64,000 bases of DNA from Luteimonas sp. 8-5 (GTDB lineage Bacteria; Pseudomonadota; Gammaproteobacteria; Xanthomonadales; Xanthomonadaceae), in assembly GCF_029763755.1 (NCBI RefSeq), contig NZ_JARUVM010000014.1, forward strand, positions 20,729 to 84,728, in the 5' to 3' direction. Position 1 is the first letter of the stretch. The number at the start of each line of letters is the position of its first letter. The position numbers were made by a program, and so were the translations under genes. The notes beneath the pieces were generated by a model. That model was not told the DNA's origin. It was given only the letters and a program-made list of their open reading frames with translations, and did no database searches. This document shows, piece by piece, positions 19,821-29,276 of the stretch.

Positions 19821-20363
19821 ATGAAGACCGCCCCGAACCTGGTACTCGTCGGCCCCATGGGGGCGGGCAAGACCGTCGTCGGCAGCCGCCTTGCCGGGCG
19901 TCTCGGGCTCGCGTTCATCGACCTGGACGCCACCATCGCCGATGCGGCCGGCAAGAGCGTTCCGGAGCTGTTCGCGACACGGGGCGAAGCAGCGTTCCGC
20001 GAACTCGAGCGCTCGGCGCTGGCCGGCGCCCTGGCCAACCGTGACCAGCTCATCGCCACGGGCGGCGGTGCGGTCCTCGATGCGGGCAGCCGCGAGCTGA
20101 TGCGACGCCACGGATTCGTCGCCTGGCTGCAGGTCGACGTCGAAGGACAGTTGCGGCGCCTCGCCGATACGGACGACCGTCCCCTGCTGCAGGTCGCCGA
20201 TCGTGGGGAACGCATGCGTCGACTGGCCGCCCTCCGCGACCCGTTGTACGCGGAAGTTGCGGACCTCACGCTGGAAACCGGCGACGATCCACCCGGCCAG
20301 GTCGTGGCGACCCTGGAACGGCTGTTGCCGCTGCACTGGAAACACGGGGAGACCGCGGCATGA
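19821..20363 (+). CDS. aroK: shikimate kinase
   Basis: 180 aa. P-loop [11 protein letters not shown] (residues 11-21), shikimate-binding FIDLDATI and EAAFRELE, the GGGAVLD loop, and the lid motif DRPLLQ. It phosphorylates shikimate to shikimate 3-phosphate with ATP, the fifth step to chorismate. The upstream in-frame extension to 19704 runs antisense through nadE and is rejected. It overlaps aroB by 4 bases (20360-20363), forming aroK-aroB as in many gammaproteobacteria. Confidence 0.96.
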   Translation: MKTAPNLVLVGPMGAGKTVVGSRLAGRLGLAFIDLDATIADAAGKSVPELFATRGEAAFRELERSALAGALANRDQLIATGGGAVLDAGSRELMRRHGFVAWLQVDVEGQLRRLADTDDRPLLQVADRGERMRRLAALRDPLYAEVADLTLETGDDPPGQVVATLERLLPLHWKHGETAA

Positions 20364-21454
20364 CTCCGATCCACCGCATCGATGTCGGCGGCGACATGCC
20401 CTATCGCATCCATGTCGGTCCGGGCCTGCTCGACGACGGCGCCGCCCTCGTCGCGCACGTGCGTGGCCGCCACGTCCTGCTGGCCAGCGACGGCAACGTC
20501 GCGCCGCTGTACGCCGCGCGGGTCATCGAAGCGCTTGCGGCGCACTCGCCCGTACGGGTGCATACGAGCAACATCGCGCCCGGCGAGGCATCGAAGACCA
20601 TTGACGCCTTCGCCGCGCTCATGCACGCGCTTGCCGACTTCGGCGCCACCCGCGACGCCTGCGTGTTCGCGCTCGGCGGCGGCGTCGTGGGCGACCTCGC
20701 GGGCTTCGCCGCCGCCTGCTGGATGCGCGGCATCGACTGCGTGCAGCTGCCCACCACGTTGCTGGCAATGGTCGATTCCTCGGTCGGCGGCAAGACCGCG
20801 GTGGACCTGCCGCAGGGCAAGAACCTGGTCGGCGCCTTCCATCCGCCGCGCGCGGTGTTCGCCGACACCACCACCCTGCGGACCCTGCCCGACCGCGAGT
20901 TGCGCGCCGGCATGGCCGAAGTCGTGAAGTACGGCGCGATCATGGACGCGGCGTTCCTGGACTGGCTCGATGCCAACGCCACCGCGCTGCTCGAACGCGA
21001 CGACGACGCACTGGCCGCGGCCATCGCCCGCAGCTGCGCGCACAAGGCCGCGATCGTGGCCCGCGACCCGCGTGAACAAGGCGAGCGGGCGCTGCTCAAC
21101 TTCGGCCACACTTTCGCCCACGCCATCGAGGCCGAACAGGGCTATGCCGGTGGCGGAGGCGGCCTCAACCATGGCGAAGCGGTCGCCGTCGGCATGGTCC
21201 TGGCGGCCAGGCTCTCGACCGCGCTCGGCCTGGCGGATGCCGGGCATGCAATGCGCCTGGCCTCGCTGCTGCAGGCTTTCGGCCTCGACACCACCTTGCC
21301 CTCCGGCCTGGACCCGGGCGCCCTGCTGGCACGCATGCGCCTGGACAAGAAAGCGGCAGCCGGCGGCTTGCGTTTCATCCTCTGGGATGGTCCGGGCAGC
21401 GCGCGGATCGTCCCTGAAGTCCCCGAATCGGCGGTACTGGACGTCCTACAATAG
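20360..21454 (+). CDS. aroB: 3-dehydroquinate synthase
   Basis: 364 aa, the normal length. NAD-binding and active-site segments include [18 protein letters not shown] near residue 100, [21 protein letters not shown] near 130, [14 protein letters not shown], and the zinc ligands in [14 protein letters not shown] (His near 252) and [10 protein letters not shown]. It cyclises DAHP to 3-dehydroquinate. The ATG overlaps the aroK stop. Seven bases after its stop begins the small WGR-type gene. Confidence 0.97.
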   Translation: MTPIHRIDVGGDMPYRIHVGPGLLDDGAALVAHVRGRHVLLASDGNVAPLYAARVIEALAAHSPVRVHTSNIAPGEASKTIDAFAALMHALADFGATRDACVFALGGGVVGDLAGFAAACWMRGIDCVQLPTTLLAMVDSSVGGKTAVDLPQGKNLVGAFHPPRAVFADTTTLRTLPDRELRAGMAEVVKYGAIMDAAFLDWLDANATALLERDDDALAAAIARSCAHKAAIVARDPREQGERALLNFGHTFAHAIEAEQGYAGGGGGLNHGEAVAVGMVLAARLSTALGLADAGHAMRLASLLQAFGLDTTLPSGLDPGALLARMRLDKKAAAGGLRFILWDGPGSARIVPEVPESAVLDVLQ

Positions 21455-21461
21455 GCGCCCC

Positions 21462-21715
21462 ATGCGCCTGCTCCTGCAACAACGACCCGACGGCCGCGAA
21501 GCGCCCCGCTTCGTCCAGCTCATGCTCGAGCGCGACCTGCTCGGCGGCTGGACGCTGGTGCGCGAAAGCGGCCAGTCCGGCGGCAGGAGCACGGTGCGCC
21601 GCGAGCAGTTCCTCGAACAGGCCGCCGCCATGGCCGCGTTCGAACGTGCCCGCGACCTGCAACTGAAGAAAGGATTCCAGTTGATGTTCGCCCAGGGCGT
21701 CGATGCCCCCAAGTG

Positions 21716-21716
<1 letters not shown>
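21462..21716 (+). CDS. small WGR-like domain protein
   Basis: 84 aa. The body ([19 protein letters not shown], then a positively charged stretch, [27 protein letters not shown]) follows the layout of a WGR domain: a short beta-sheet with one helix and a final KxKKGY-like end. The Trp-Gly-Arg core itself is replaced by ESGQSGG. WGR domains bind nucleic acid in PARPs and some bacterial proteins; the role here is unknown. The gene lies between aroB and hemE, and its TGA shares one base with the hemE ATG. A TACAAT occurs 9 bases before its ATG, overlapping the aroB stop. Confidence 0.7.
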
Positions 21717-22816
<1,100 letters not shown>

Positions 22817-22825
22817 CGGGGCTGC

Positions 22826-23695
22826 TCAGGGTGCGACGTTGCCGTGCCCCATCGGGCAGCCGCCGATAGCGGTCCGGAAGCCCTGGACGACATTGCCGAC
22901 GGCGATCACGTTGCCGCGGGCACTGCTGGTGCTGCAAACGATACCTAACTCGCCCTTGGAGACGACGACGTTGTCGCGCAGCACCAGGTCGAACGAGGTC
23001 GCGTCTACCCAGATGCCCCTGACGCCCCAGCTGTCGCCGACGTCCGGCAATCCTTCGATGCGGTTGCGGGCAACGGTGCCTCGACCGGCTACGAGAATGC
23101 CGATCGAAAGCGGCGGCCATGCGTTGGTCCGAATACCGCTGACGACATTGTCGAGCACGTCGATCGAACCGTCCGCCGAAATCGCCTGCGGCGTCGTCTG
23201 GGGCACATCCGGCGCGTAGAGATCGAGCACCCGGTTTCGGCGAATGGTCGAACGCTCGGCCGTCATGTTGATGCCGGAGGTAATGCTTCCCGACACTGTG
23301 TTGTCTTCCACCAGGTGGCCGCTCCCTCCGTACAGCCCGATACCGATCAGGTACCCACGGATGACGCAGTTCCGCACCGTGATGTTGTCGCCTTCATAGT
23401 CGCCCCCGGGACCGGAATAACGGATCGCAGTACCGTAGCCGCCCGCGAGATTCGCGGTACCGTCGATCAGATGGCCCCTGCAGTCGATGGTGACATCGTC
23501 GGTGGCCACCGTGACTGCGGTCCACTCATCGGCCGTGGTGCGGATGTCATTGGCAAGGCACCATGTTCCCGGCTGGTCCGCCACTGCCGGTGCCGCGTCG
23601 ATGTACGCAGTGCAACCGTCGGTACCGTCCGCCTGCGCCGGAAGCGCCAGCACGGCCAGGAGAGCGACCGCAACCACCCGTGAGATGCCGTTCAT
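22826..23695 (-). CDS. secreted right-handed parallel beta-helix protein, paralogue 3
   Basis: 289 aa. Signal peptide (VVAVALLAVLALPAQA), then the block shared with its two upstream neighbours: GCTAYIDAAP, PGTWCLANDI, and DDVTIDCRGHLIDG. About eight rungs of the form N-x-V-x-G follow (ITVRNCVIRGYLIGIGLYGG, HLVEDNTVSGS), a NosD/pectate-lyase-like beta-helix. Two further Cys near the C-terminus (IVCST, GGCPMGH) are also conserved among the three. Probably periplasmic or secreted with disulphides. No catalytic residues of polysaccharide lyases are evident. Last gene of a three-gene unit, 21 bases after paralogue 2. Confidence 0.8.
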   Translation of the reverse strand: MNGISRVVAVALLAVLALPAQADGTDGCTAYIDAAPAVADQPGTWCLANDIRTTADEWTAVTVATDDVTIDCRGHLIDGTANLAGGYGTAIRYSGPGGDYEGDNITVRNCVIRGYLIGIGLYGGSGHLVEDNTVSGSITSGINMTAERSTIRRNRVLDLYAPDVPQTTPQAISADGSIDVLDNVVSGIRTNAWPPLSIGILVAGRGTVARNRIEGLPDVGDSWGVRGIWVDATSFDLVLRDNVVVSKGELGIVCSTSSARGNVIAVGNVVQGFRTAIGGCPMGHGNVAP

Positions 23696-23716
23696 CGCTG
23701 TATCGCTCCCGCGTTC

Positions 23717-24577
23717 TTACGGATAAATCCGATTATTGATTGCAGACCCGCAGTTGTCCGGGACCGGCGCCACGCCGATTCCGACATTGTCGATCACGTG
23801 GTTGGCGGAACTACCGACATAGTAGTTGCAGTCGAGGCTTCGGCCAGGCTCCGTGGAGATGATGACGTTGTCGCGGACGACGACATCCGCGGCACTGTTG
23901 AGCTTGATCCCCGAGCCAACCCGTGGCGGTTCGACGCCGCTTTGCGCCAGGACGATCCGGTTGCCCTTGACGGTGCCGCTCGTCGAGGACTGCATCACGA
24001 TTCCCTCTGCCGCATCACTGTGCTTGTAGTTGACGAAACCGCGGATCACATTGTCGAGGACGTCGCCGCTGCCCCATACGGCGATCCCCTGGCCGCCTGT
24101 TTCGATGATGCGATTCCCCCGGACGACAGCGCGATTGCCAAATATCGCGATGCCGGTGATCAGGATATCCGTGGCAAGCAAGCCCTCGACGCGATGGCCG
24201 TTGCCCTCGAGGGAGACGCCCTCGGTGTAGCCGCGGAGCCGGCAATTCCTGACCACGGTGCGATCGTGCTGGCCGTCGCCACCCATCGACAAGACAGCGG
24301 ACCGGCCCGGGTATTGCGTCCCGGTGCCGTCCATCAGGTGTCCCCGGCAGTCGATGGTCACGTCATCTGCACGGACCCATACGCCCCAGATGCTGTCCTT
24401 GTCGGCAGGATCGCTGGCCAGGTCCGACGCCAGGCACCAGGTGCCAGGCGACGAGACCTCGATCGGCAACGCGGTGATGTAGTGGTCGCAGCCATCTCCA
24501 CCGTCGGCCGCCAAGGCCGGCATTGCGGCACCGGCCAACAGGACGATGGCCGCCAGCAGCCGGAACACCGCCCTCAT
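23717..24577 (-). CDS. secreted right-handed parallel beta-helix protein, paralogue 2
   Basis: 286 aa from MRAVFRLLAAIVLLAGAAMPALA (signal peptide), then GCDHYITALP, SPGTWCLASDL, DDVTIDCRGHLMDG and rungs such as TVVRNCRLRGYTEGVSLEG and VVRGNRIIETGGQGIAVWG. The pattern of six cysteines (four N-terminal, two C-terminal: LDCNYY, DNCGSAI) matches both neighbours. Start at 24577 overlaps the stop of paralogue 1 (ATGA, 24574-24577). A longer frame reaching 25132 lies antisense-like inside paralogue 1 and is rejected. Function unknown; the fold suggests binding or cleavage of a carbohydrate or a structural surface role. Confidence 0.8.
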   Translation of the reverse strand: MRAVFRLLAAIVLLAGAAMPALAADGGDGCDHYITALPIEVSSPGTWCLASDLASDPADKDSIWGVWVRADDVTIDCRGHLMDGTGTQYPGRSAVLSMGGDGQHDRTVVRNCRLRGYTEGVSLEGNGHRVEGLLATDILITGIAIFGNRAVVRGNRIIETGGQGIAVWGSGDVLDNVIRGFVNYKHSDAAEGIVMQSSTSGTVKGNRIVLAQSGVEPPRVGSGIKLNSAADVVVRDNVIISTEPGRSLDCNYYVGSSANHVIDNVGIGVAPVPDNCGSAINNRIYP

Positions 24578-25437
24578 GGGCTCGGCGCCAGGTAGCTGTT
24601 GTCGCCCGCGTCCCGGCATCCGACGCTGGGGGTCGCAAAGCCCCCCACCGCATTGCCTTGCACCAGGCCTTTGGAATCCGCGCAGCGCAAGCCGATGCCC
24701 GGCCCCGCATGGGGGCCCGCAACGTCGTTCTCGCGCACGACGACCCAGCCCGGGGACGCGTTGTATATCCCGTAGGCCGAACCAGAGCCGCCCGGAACAA
24801 TTTCGCGGACCCGGTTGCCGGAGATCACCCCTCCATCGTTCAAAGAGGTATCGATGCCGAAGGCGCTGCCATTGCCTTCGCCGCCGCCGACGACGCCTGC
24901 GACCGTGTTGTCGATGATGTCCACCGATCCCTTGGTCATGATGCCCAGGGCCAGCGGCGAGAACGTGGCACCACCCGTGTCCGATACTTCGTTGCGCTGC
25001 ACGATGGAATGGTCCCCGGCGGCGTAGATTCCGACGAAGTGGTTGCCGACGACGCGATTGTCTTCGATGACGTTGCCTCGCCCGCCATCGCCGATGGCGA
25101 TGACGCCGTACTGGAAGCCGGTGATGTAGCAATTCTTCACCGTCACGCCGCGCCGCGCCGACAGGTGCACGCCATGGCTGGTCACGTGGCCGCCGCCATT
25201 GCCGATGATCTTGTGCTGCGTGCAGTCCACCGTGGCGTCATCGGCCTCGACCAGGATGGCCGAGCCCAGGTTCCCCATGTAGCTGATGTCGTTGGCCAGG
25301 CACCAGGTTCCGGGCTGGTCGATCTTCGCCGGTGCGCGTTCGATGTAGCCTGTGCAGTCGGGAGCCGGTTCGGCCGCCTGCGCAGGCGCAGCCAGTGCCA
25401 GCGCCCACAGGACGACTGGAGCGAATGTCCGTAGCAT
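24574..25437 (-). CDS. secreted right-handed parallel beta-helix protein, paralogue 1
   Basis: 287 aa from MLRTFAPVVLWALALAAPAQA (signal peptide). It shares DCTGYIERAP, PGTWCLANDI and DDATVDCTQHKIIG with the next two genes, then rungs such as VTVKNCYITGFQYGVIAIG and NVIEDNRVVGNHFVGIYAAG. C-terminal Cys pair: LRCADS and VGCRDAG. Start 25437 is supported by GGAAGA about 7 bases upstream and by the signal peptide. First gene of the three; a TATAGT hexamer (25466-25471) lies about 30 bases upstream. Likely arisen by tandem duplication. Confidence 0.8.
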   Translation of the reverse strand: MLRTFAPVVLWALALAAPAQAAEPAPDCTGYIERAPAKIDQPGTWCLANDISYMGNLGSAILVEADDATVDCTQHKIIGNGGGHVTSHGVHLSARRGVTVKNCYITGFQYGVIAIGDGGRGNVIEDNRVVGNHFVGIYAAGDHSIVQRNEVSDTGGATFSPLALGIMTKGSVDIIDNTVAGVVGGGEGNGSAFGIDTSLNDGGVISGNRVREIVPGGSGSAYGIYNASPGWVVVRENDVAGPHAGPGIGLRCADSKGLVQGNAVGGFATPSVGCRDAGDNSYLAPSP

Positions 25438-25465
25438 CTGTGATCTTCCGTTGTTCCCCGCGTTC

Positions 25466-25471
25466 ACTATA
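25466..25471 (-). promoter_or_regulatory. -10-like element of the beta-helix gene trio
   Basis: TATAGT on the minus strand; expected +1 near 25459, leader about 20 bases with a GGAAGA ribosome-binding site before the ATG at 25437. On the plus strand the same bases could serve the divergent hydrolase (CACTAT). Confidence 0.4.
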
Positions 25472-25489
25472 CCGCCGAGGCCATCCAAA

Positions 25490-26560
25490 ATGCGAGCATC
25501 CCGTGTCCGTTGCTGGTCAACCGGATTTTTCCTTTCGTTCGCCTTCGCAATTCCGGCATTCGCGCAGCAGGCGCCCGCGAACGGTTACTTCGACAACACC
25601 GGCCGCCAGGACGTCCTGTCCGGCGGCGTGCGCATGATCCCGATCACCACGCCGCAGGGCGAGTTCCGGGTGTGGACCAAGCGCGTCGGCAACAACCCGA
25701 CGATCAAGGTGCTGTTGCTGCACGGCGGCCCCGGCGCCACCCACGAATATTTCGAGGGCTTCGACAGCTTCCTGCCCGGCGCCGGCGTGGAGTACTACTA
25801 CTACGACCAGCTCGGCTCGGCCTACAGCGACCAGCCCGACGACATGACGCCGTTCCTGTCCATCGAGCATTACGTCGAGGAAGTCGAGCAGGTCCGCCAG
25901 GCGTTGGGCCTGGACAACGGCAACTTCTACCTGCTGGGCAACTCCTGGGGCGGCCTGCTGGCGATCGAGTACGCGCTCAAGTACCAGCAGCACCTCAAGG
26001 GCCTGGTGGTCTCGAACATGGTCTCCAGCATCCCGGCCTACAACCGCTATGCCGAGGAAGTGCTGATGAAGGAGATGGATCCGGCCGACCTGGCCGAGAT
26101 CAAGCGCCTGGAAGCGGCGAAGCAGTACACCGATCCCAGCTACGAAAAGCTGCTGCAGCCCCACTACGAGCGCCACATCCTGCGCATGCCGTCGGAACAG
26201 TGGCCCGAGCCGGTGGTGCGCAGCTTCGCCCACATCAATCCCGAGGTGTACGTGCCGATGCAGGGCCCGAGCGAACTCGGCGCCAGCGGCATCCTGGTCG
26301 ACTGGGACCGCACCGACGACCTCTCCCGCATCACCGTGCCGACACTGGTGATCGGCGCGCAGTACGACACGATGGACCCGGCGTTCAAGCGCATGATGGC
26401 CGACCGCCTGCCCAACGGCCGCTACCTGCATTGCCCCAACGGCAGCCACCTGGCGATGTACGACGACCAGGCGGTCTACATGGAAGGCCTGATCGACTTC
26501 CTGCGCGACGTCGATGCCGGCCGCGCCATCAAGCCGGAGGCAACGGCAACGCCACGGTGA
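25490..26560 (+). CDS. secreted proline iminopeptidase-family alpha/beta hydrolase
   Basis: 356 aa. Signal peptide (STGFFLSFAFAIPAFAQQ, cleavage after about residue 26). The oxyanion motif LLHGGPGATHEY and the nucleophile elbow LLGNSWGGLLAIEY (Ser of GNSWGG) are typical of proline iminopeptidase/L-amino-acid amidase enzymes (S33). Likely acid Asp in GAQYDTMDP and His in NGSHLAMYDD complete the triad. It probably removes N-terminal residues from small peptides in the periplasm; substrate not assured. Start at 25490 is supported by GAGG (25477-25480) and the signal peptide. The end overlaps the histidine kinase by 32 bases. Confidence 0.88.
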   Translation: MRASRVRCWSTGFFLSFAFAIPAFAQQAPANGYFDNTGRQDVLSGGVRMIPITTPQGEFRVWTKRVGNNPTIKVLLLHGGPGATHEYFEGFDSFLPGAGVEYYYYDQLGSAYSDQPDDMTPFLSIEHYVEEVEQVRQALGLDNGNFYLLGNSWGGLLAIEYALKYQQHLKGLVVSNMVSSIPAYNRYAEEVLMKEMDPADLAEIKRLEAAKQYTDPSYEKLLQPHYERHILRMPSEQWPEPVVRSFAHINPEVYVPMQGPSELGASGILVDWDRTDDLSRITVPTLVIGAQYDTMDPAFKRMMADRLPNGRYLHCPNGSHLAMYDDQAVYMEGLIDFLRDVDAGRAIKPEATATPR

Positions 26561-27332
26561 ACCGGGTGCCGCGGCCGGGCGCGCTGTGCACGTCGATGCG
26601 CCCGCCCATCGCCGCGGCCAGTTCCGTGCAGATGGCCAAGCCGAGTCCGCTGCCTCCGTGGCGGGCCGTGGTACGGGCTCCGTCTCCCTGTTCGTAGCGG
26701 CCGAAGACGCGCGCGCGCTGCACCCGGCGCAATCCGGGTCCGGTGTCGTGCACCGCCAGGCACAGCACCCCGGGCGTGGTCGGCTGGACGTACACGCGCA
26801 GGCCGACTTCACCGCGCTCGGTGAACTTGATCGCATTGCCGAGCAGGTTGAACAGCACCTGCCGGATCCGCAGCGCATCGCCGAGCACGCGCCCGGGTAC
26901 GCCGTCCTCGACCGACTCCACGAAGCGCAAGCCGCGCCGCCGTGCCAATGGCGCCTGCAGCGCGCAAACACCGGCCACCAGGGCGCGCACCTCGAACGGC
27001 CGGGGATCCAGCGGCAGGCGACCCGCCTCCAGCCGGGCGATGTCGAGCGCATCGTCGAGCAGCCGCAACAGGTGGGCGCCGGCCTGGCGGATCGCCTCGG
27101 CGCGACGCCGCTGGCACGGATCCAGCGGCCCGTCGAGCAGCAGTTCGCTCATGCCCATCACGCCGGTGATCGGCGTGCGCACCTCGTGGCCGAGGTCGGC
27201 GAGGAACTGGCTGCGGTCCATGGAGGCCCGCTCGACCTCGCGGCGGCGCTCGCGCTCGCGCCATGCGGTTACGGCCCAGTACGCGCACATCGGCACCAGC
27301 AATCCCGGCAGCATCCATGCGATCGGCGACAT
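26529..27332 (-). CDS. minimal membrane histidine kinase
   Basis: 267 aa. One N-terminal transmembrane segment (IAWMLPGLLVPMCAYWAV, about residues 4-21) leads straight into HisKA: H-box FLADLGHEVRTPITGVMGM with the phospho-accepting His near residue 46. HATPase_c follows with N-box LFNLLGNAIKFTE, G1 VHDTGPGL, F-box VFGRYEQGDG and G2 GGSGLGLAI. There is no extracytoplasmic sensor, HAMP or receiver domain and no response regulator beside it. It may be the surviving catalytic end of a larger hybrid kinase, or sense through the membrane segment. Start MSPIAW is a choice; upstream frame is antisense to yceI. Confidence 0.8.
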   Translation of the reverse strand: MSPIAWMLPGLLVPMCAYWAVTAWRERERRREVERASMDRSQFLADLGHEVRTPITGVMGMSELLLDGPLDPCQRRRAEAIRQAGAHLLRLLDDALDIARLEAGRLPLDPRPFEVRALVAGVCALQAPLARRRGLRFVESVEDGVPGRVLGDALRIRQVLFNLLGNAIKFTERGEVGLRVYVQPTTPGVLCLAVHDTGPGLRRVQRARVFGRYEQGDGARTTARHGGSGLGLAICTELAAAMGGRIDVHSAPGRGTRFTVALPLPPA

Positions 27333-27407
27333 GCCGGCATCACGCCATGCAACGCTGTGTCCCGCAAGCGGTGCTACCGTGAACGCGCACGCGACGCCGC
27401 GGCCGCC

Positions 27408-27413
27408 TAGAAT
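27408..27413 (+). promoter_or_regulatory. -10-like hexamer of the yceI operon, leaderless arrangement
   Basis: TAGAAT followed by six bases and ATG (27420). The same hexamer and spacing occur before sdaA and the glycosyltransferase gene. Confidence 0.45.
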
Positions 27414-27419
27414 CCCCGC

Positions 27420-28052
27420 ATGCCCTTGCGCACGCACAAATGGAAGCGCCTGCTGCCCGCGGTCCTCGCCGGATTGCTGTGGCCGGCGGCTGCCCTGGCG
27501 CAGGCGCAGGGCTACCGCCTGGACCCGGTGCATACGCGGGTCGCCTTCACCGTCGACCACGCGGGTTTTTCCGCCGCGCTCGGCACGGTCTCCGGAAGCA
27601 CCGGTGCCATCGCCTTCGATCCCGCCGACTGGCGCGCCACCCGCGTCGACATCCAGGTGCCACTGCAGAAGCTGGATCTCGGCGACGACGCCTGGAACCA
27701 GGCGGCCAGGCGCATGCTCGACGCGCAGCGGTTCCCGGTGGCGCGTTTCGTCTCCGACTCGGTGGAACCGGTCGATGCCACCCACGCCGCCGTATGCGGC
27801 ACGCTGACCCTGCACGGCACCGCTCGTCCGCTGTGCCTGCAAGCCACTTTCAACCAGCTCAAGCGCCAGCCGCTGCCGCCGTTCCGGCGCACGCTCGGCG
27901 TTTCCGCCACCACGGTGCTGTTCCGGACCGAATTCGGCATCGACGACTGGCTGTCGATGGTCGGCGACGTCGTCGAGTTGCGGATCGAGGTCGAGGCGCA
28001 CCGTGACGACGACATGCTGGACCGTTTTCCGACTCCGAAGGGCGCCCAATGA
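27420..28052 (+). CDS. YceI family periplasmic protein (first copy)
   Basis: 210 aa. Signal peptide (LLPAVLAGLLWPAAALAQAQ) then the YceI lipocalin-like barrel: GYRLDPVHTRVAFTVDHAGFS, IDVQ-type strands, LDAQRFPVARFVSD, and CGTLTLHGTARPL. YceI proteins bind isoprenoids such as polyprenyl chains in the periplasm. It overlaps the cytochrome b561 gene by 4 bases (28049-28052) in a YceI-b561-YceI unit; E. coli has a comparable yceJ-yceI pair. The tail after about residue 195 is charged. Confidence 0.88.
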   Translation: MPLRTHKWKRLLPAVLAGLLWPAAALAQAQGYRLDPVHTRVAFTVDHAGFSAALGTVSGSTGAIAFDPADWRATRVDIQVPLQKLDLGDDAWNQAARRMLDAQRFPVARFVSDSVEPVDATHAAVCGTLTLHGTARPLCLQATFNQLKRQPLPPFRRTLGVSATTVLFRTEFGIDDWLSMVGDVVELRIEVEAHRDDDMLDRFPTPKGAQ

Positions 28053-28642
28053 GCGCAGGCATCCAACTGAAGAACTCGCGCGACCGCTGGGGCGCGGTCA
28101 GCCAGGCGCTGCACTGGCTGATCCTGGCCTTGGTGTTGTGGATGGCTTGGCTCGGGCTGACCATGACCGACCTGCCCAATACGCCGCGCAAGGTCGAGAC
28201 ATACTCGCTGCACAAATCGCTCGGCCTGCTGGTGCTGGCGTTGATGCTGTTGCGCGGCGCGTGGCGCCTGTACGCGGGCGCCCCCGAACCCGAGCCGGGC
28301 ACGCCTGCATGGCAACACCGCATCGCCACGGCCACCCATGGCGCGCTGTACCTGCTGTTGCTGGCCATTCCGGTCAGCGGCTGGGTGATCAATTCCGCCT
28401 CCGGTTTTCCGTTGCGCTGGTTCGGCCTGTTCCGCGTGCCGCAGATCTCCGCGCGCAGCGAAGCGCTCGAGGAACTGGCCGAGACCTGGCACGAATGGAT
28501 GTTCTGGGCACTGGTCGTGCTGGTGCTGGCGCACGCCGCGGCCGCGGTCTGGCACCACCTGTTCCAGCAGGACGCCACCCTGGTGCGGATGCTGCCAGGC
28601 CGGCGTCGCCCGCCGGTCGATCCGTCCGCCCCTTCCCCATGA
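28049..28642 (+). CDS. cytochrome b561 (YceJ-like)
   Basis: 197 aa with four transmembrane helices and haem-ligand histidines in the expected helices: SQALHWLILALVLW, YSLHKSLGLLVLALML, THGALYLLLLAIPVSGW and ALVVLVLAHAAAAVWHHLF. It should carry two b haems in the inner membrane and pass electrons between quinol and a periplasmic acceptor. Placement between two YceI genes suggests that the isoprenoid (quinone) bound by YceI is its partner; that link is inferred from gene context. Confidence 0.88.
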   Translation: MSAGIQLKNSRDRWGAVSQALHWLILALVLWMAWLGLTMTDLPNTPRKVETYSLHKSLGLLVLALMLLRGAWRLYAGAPEPEPGTPAWQHRIATATHGALYLLLLAIPVSGWVINSASGFPLRWFGLFRVPQISARSEALEELAETWHEWMFWALVVLVLAHAAAAVWHHLFQQDATLVRMLPGRRRPPVDPSAPSP

Positions 28643-28650
28643 GGTCCCCC

Positions 28651-29220
28651 ATGAACGATCGCACCATCGCTTCCCTGTCCGCACTGGCGCTTGCCCTGGC
28701 CGCCGCGCCCGCCCTGGCCGCCGACTACGTGCAGGCGCCGGGCTCGACGCTGGCTTTCGGCGGCATGTACCAGGGCGAAGCCTTCTCAGGCCGCCTGCCC
28801 GGCTTCGACACCAGGCTCAGCTTCGATCCGGCCGACCCGGCATCGGCGCGGCTGGACGTGACCATCCCGATGGCCGGCGCCACCACGGCCAATCCCGACT
28901 ACGACAGCGAGATGCGCGGCGAAGCCTTCCTCTCGGTGGTGGCGTTCCCGCAGGCGCGCTACACCGCCAGCGGATTCCGCAAGCTCGACGACGGCAGCTA
29001 TGCCGCCGACGGGATGCTGTCGCTGCACGGCGTGGAAAAGCCGGTCACGCTTACTTTCACCTGGACACCCGGCCCGAAGCCGCTGCTGGCCGGCAGGGCC
29101 ACGGTGCGGCGCCTGGATTTCGGCGTCGGCGCCGGGGACTGGGCCGATACGGACCTGATTCCCAACGAGATCGCCGTGAGCACCCGGGTGTTTTTCGCAC
29201 CGGTAGCCGGGAATCGGTAG
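28651..29220 (+). CDS. YceI family periplasmic protein (second copy)
   Basis: 189 aa with signal peptide (LSALALALAAAPALA) and YceI strands: LAFGGMYQGEAFSGRLPGF, ARLDVTIPMAGATTANPDYD, GEAFLSVVAFPQARYTASGF, MLSLHGVEKPVTLTFTW. It differs considerably from the first copy, so the two are not a recent duplication. The last residues, PVAGNR, are encoded by the left arm of an intergenic inverted repeat, and the convergent glutaredoxin ends in the same PVAGNR from the right arm. Confidence 0.88.
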   Translation: MNDRTIASLSALALALAAAPALAADYVQAPGSTLAFGGMYQGEAFSGRLPGFDTRLSFDPADPASARLDVTIPMAGATTANPDYDSEMRGEAFLSVVAFPQARYTASGFRKLDDGSYAADGMLSLHGVEKPVTLTFTWTPGPKPLLAGRATVRRLDFGVGAGDWADTDLIPNEIAVSTRVFFAPVAGNR

Positions 29221-29276
29221 CCGGGAGCCGGAAAGCAACCGCGCCCTCCGGCTACCGGTTACCCGCTACCGGCTCC
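29199..29276. repeat. CCGGTAGC inverted repeat shared by two gene ends
   Basis: Left arm 29199-29231 holds two direct units CGGTAGCCGGGA; right arm 29248-29276 is an imperfect complement (CCGGCTACCGGTTACCCGC and so on). The yceI stop (29218-29220) and the glutaredoxin stop (29252-29254) are inside the arms, so both proteins finish in PVAGNR. It has no T-tract and is not a classical terminator. Confidence 0.8.

Noticed and set aside
27333..28049. In-frame extension that would triple the histidine kinase N-terminus
   Set aside because: This stretch is antisense to yceI and has no sensor-like or membrane sequence.
29199..29276. Inverted repeat as an intrinsic terminator
   Set aside because: Stem is plausible but there is no T-run on either strand.
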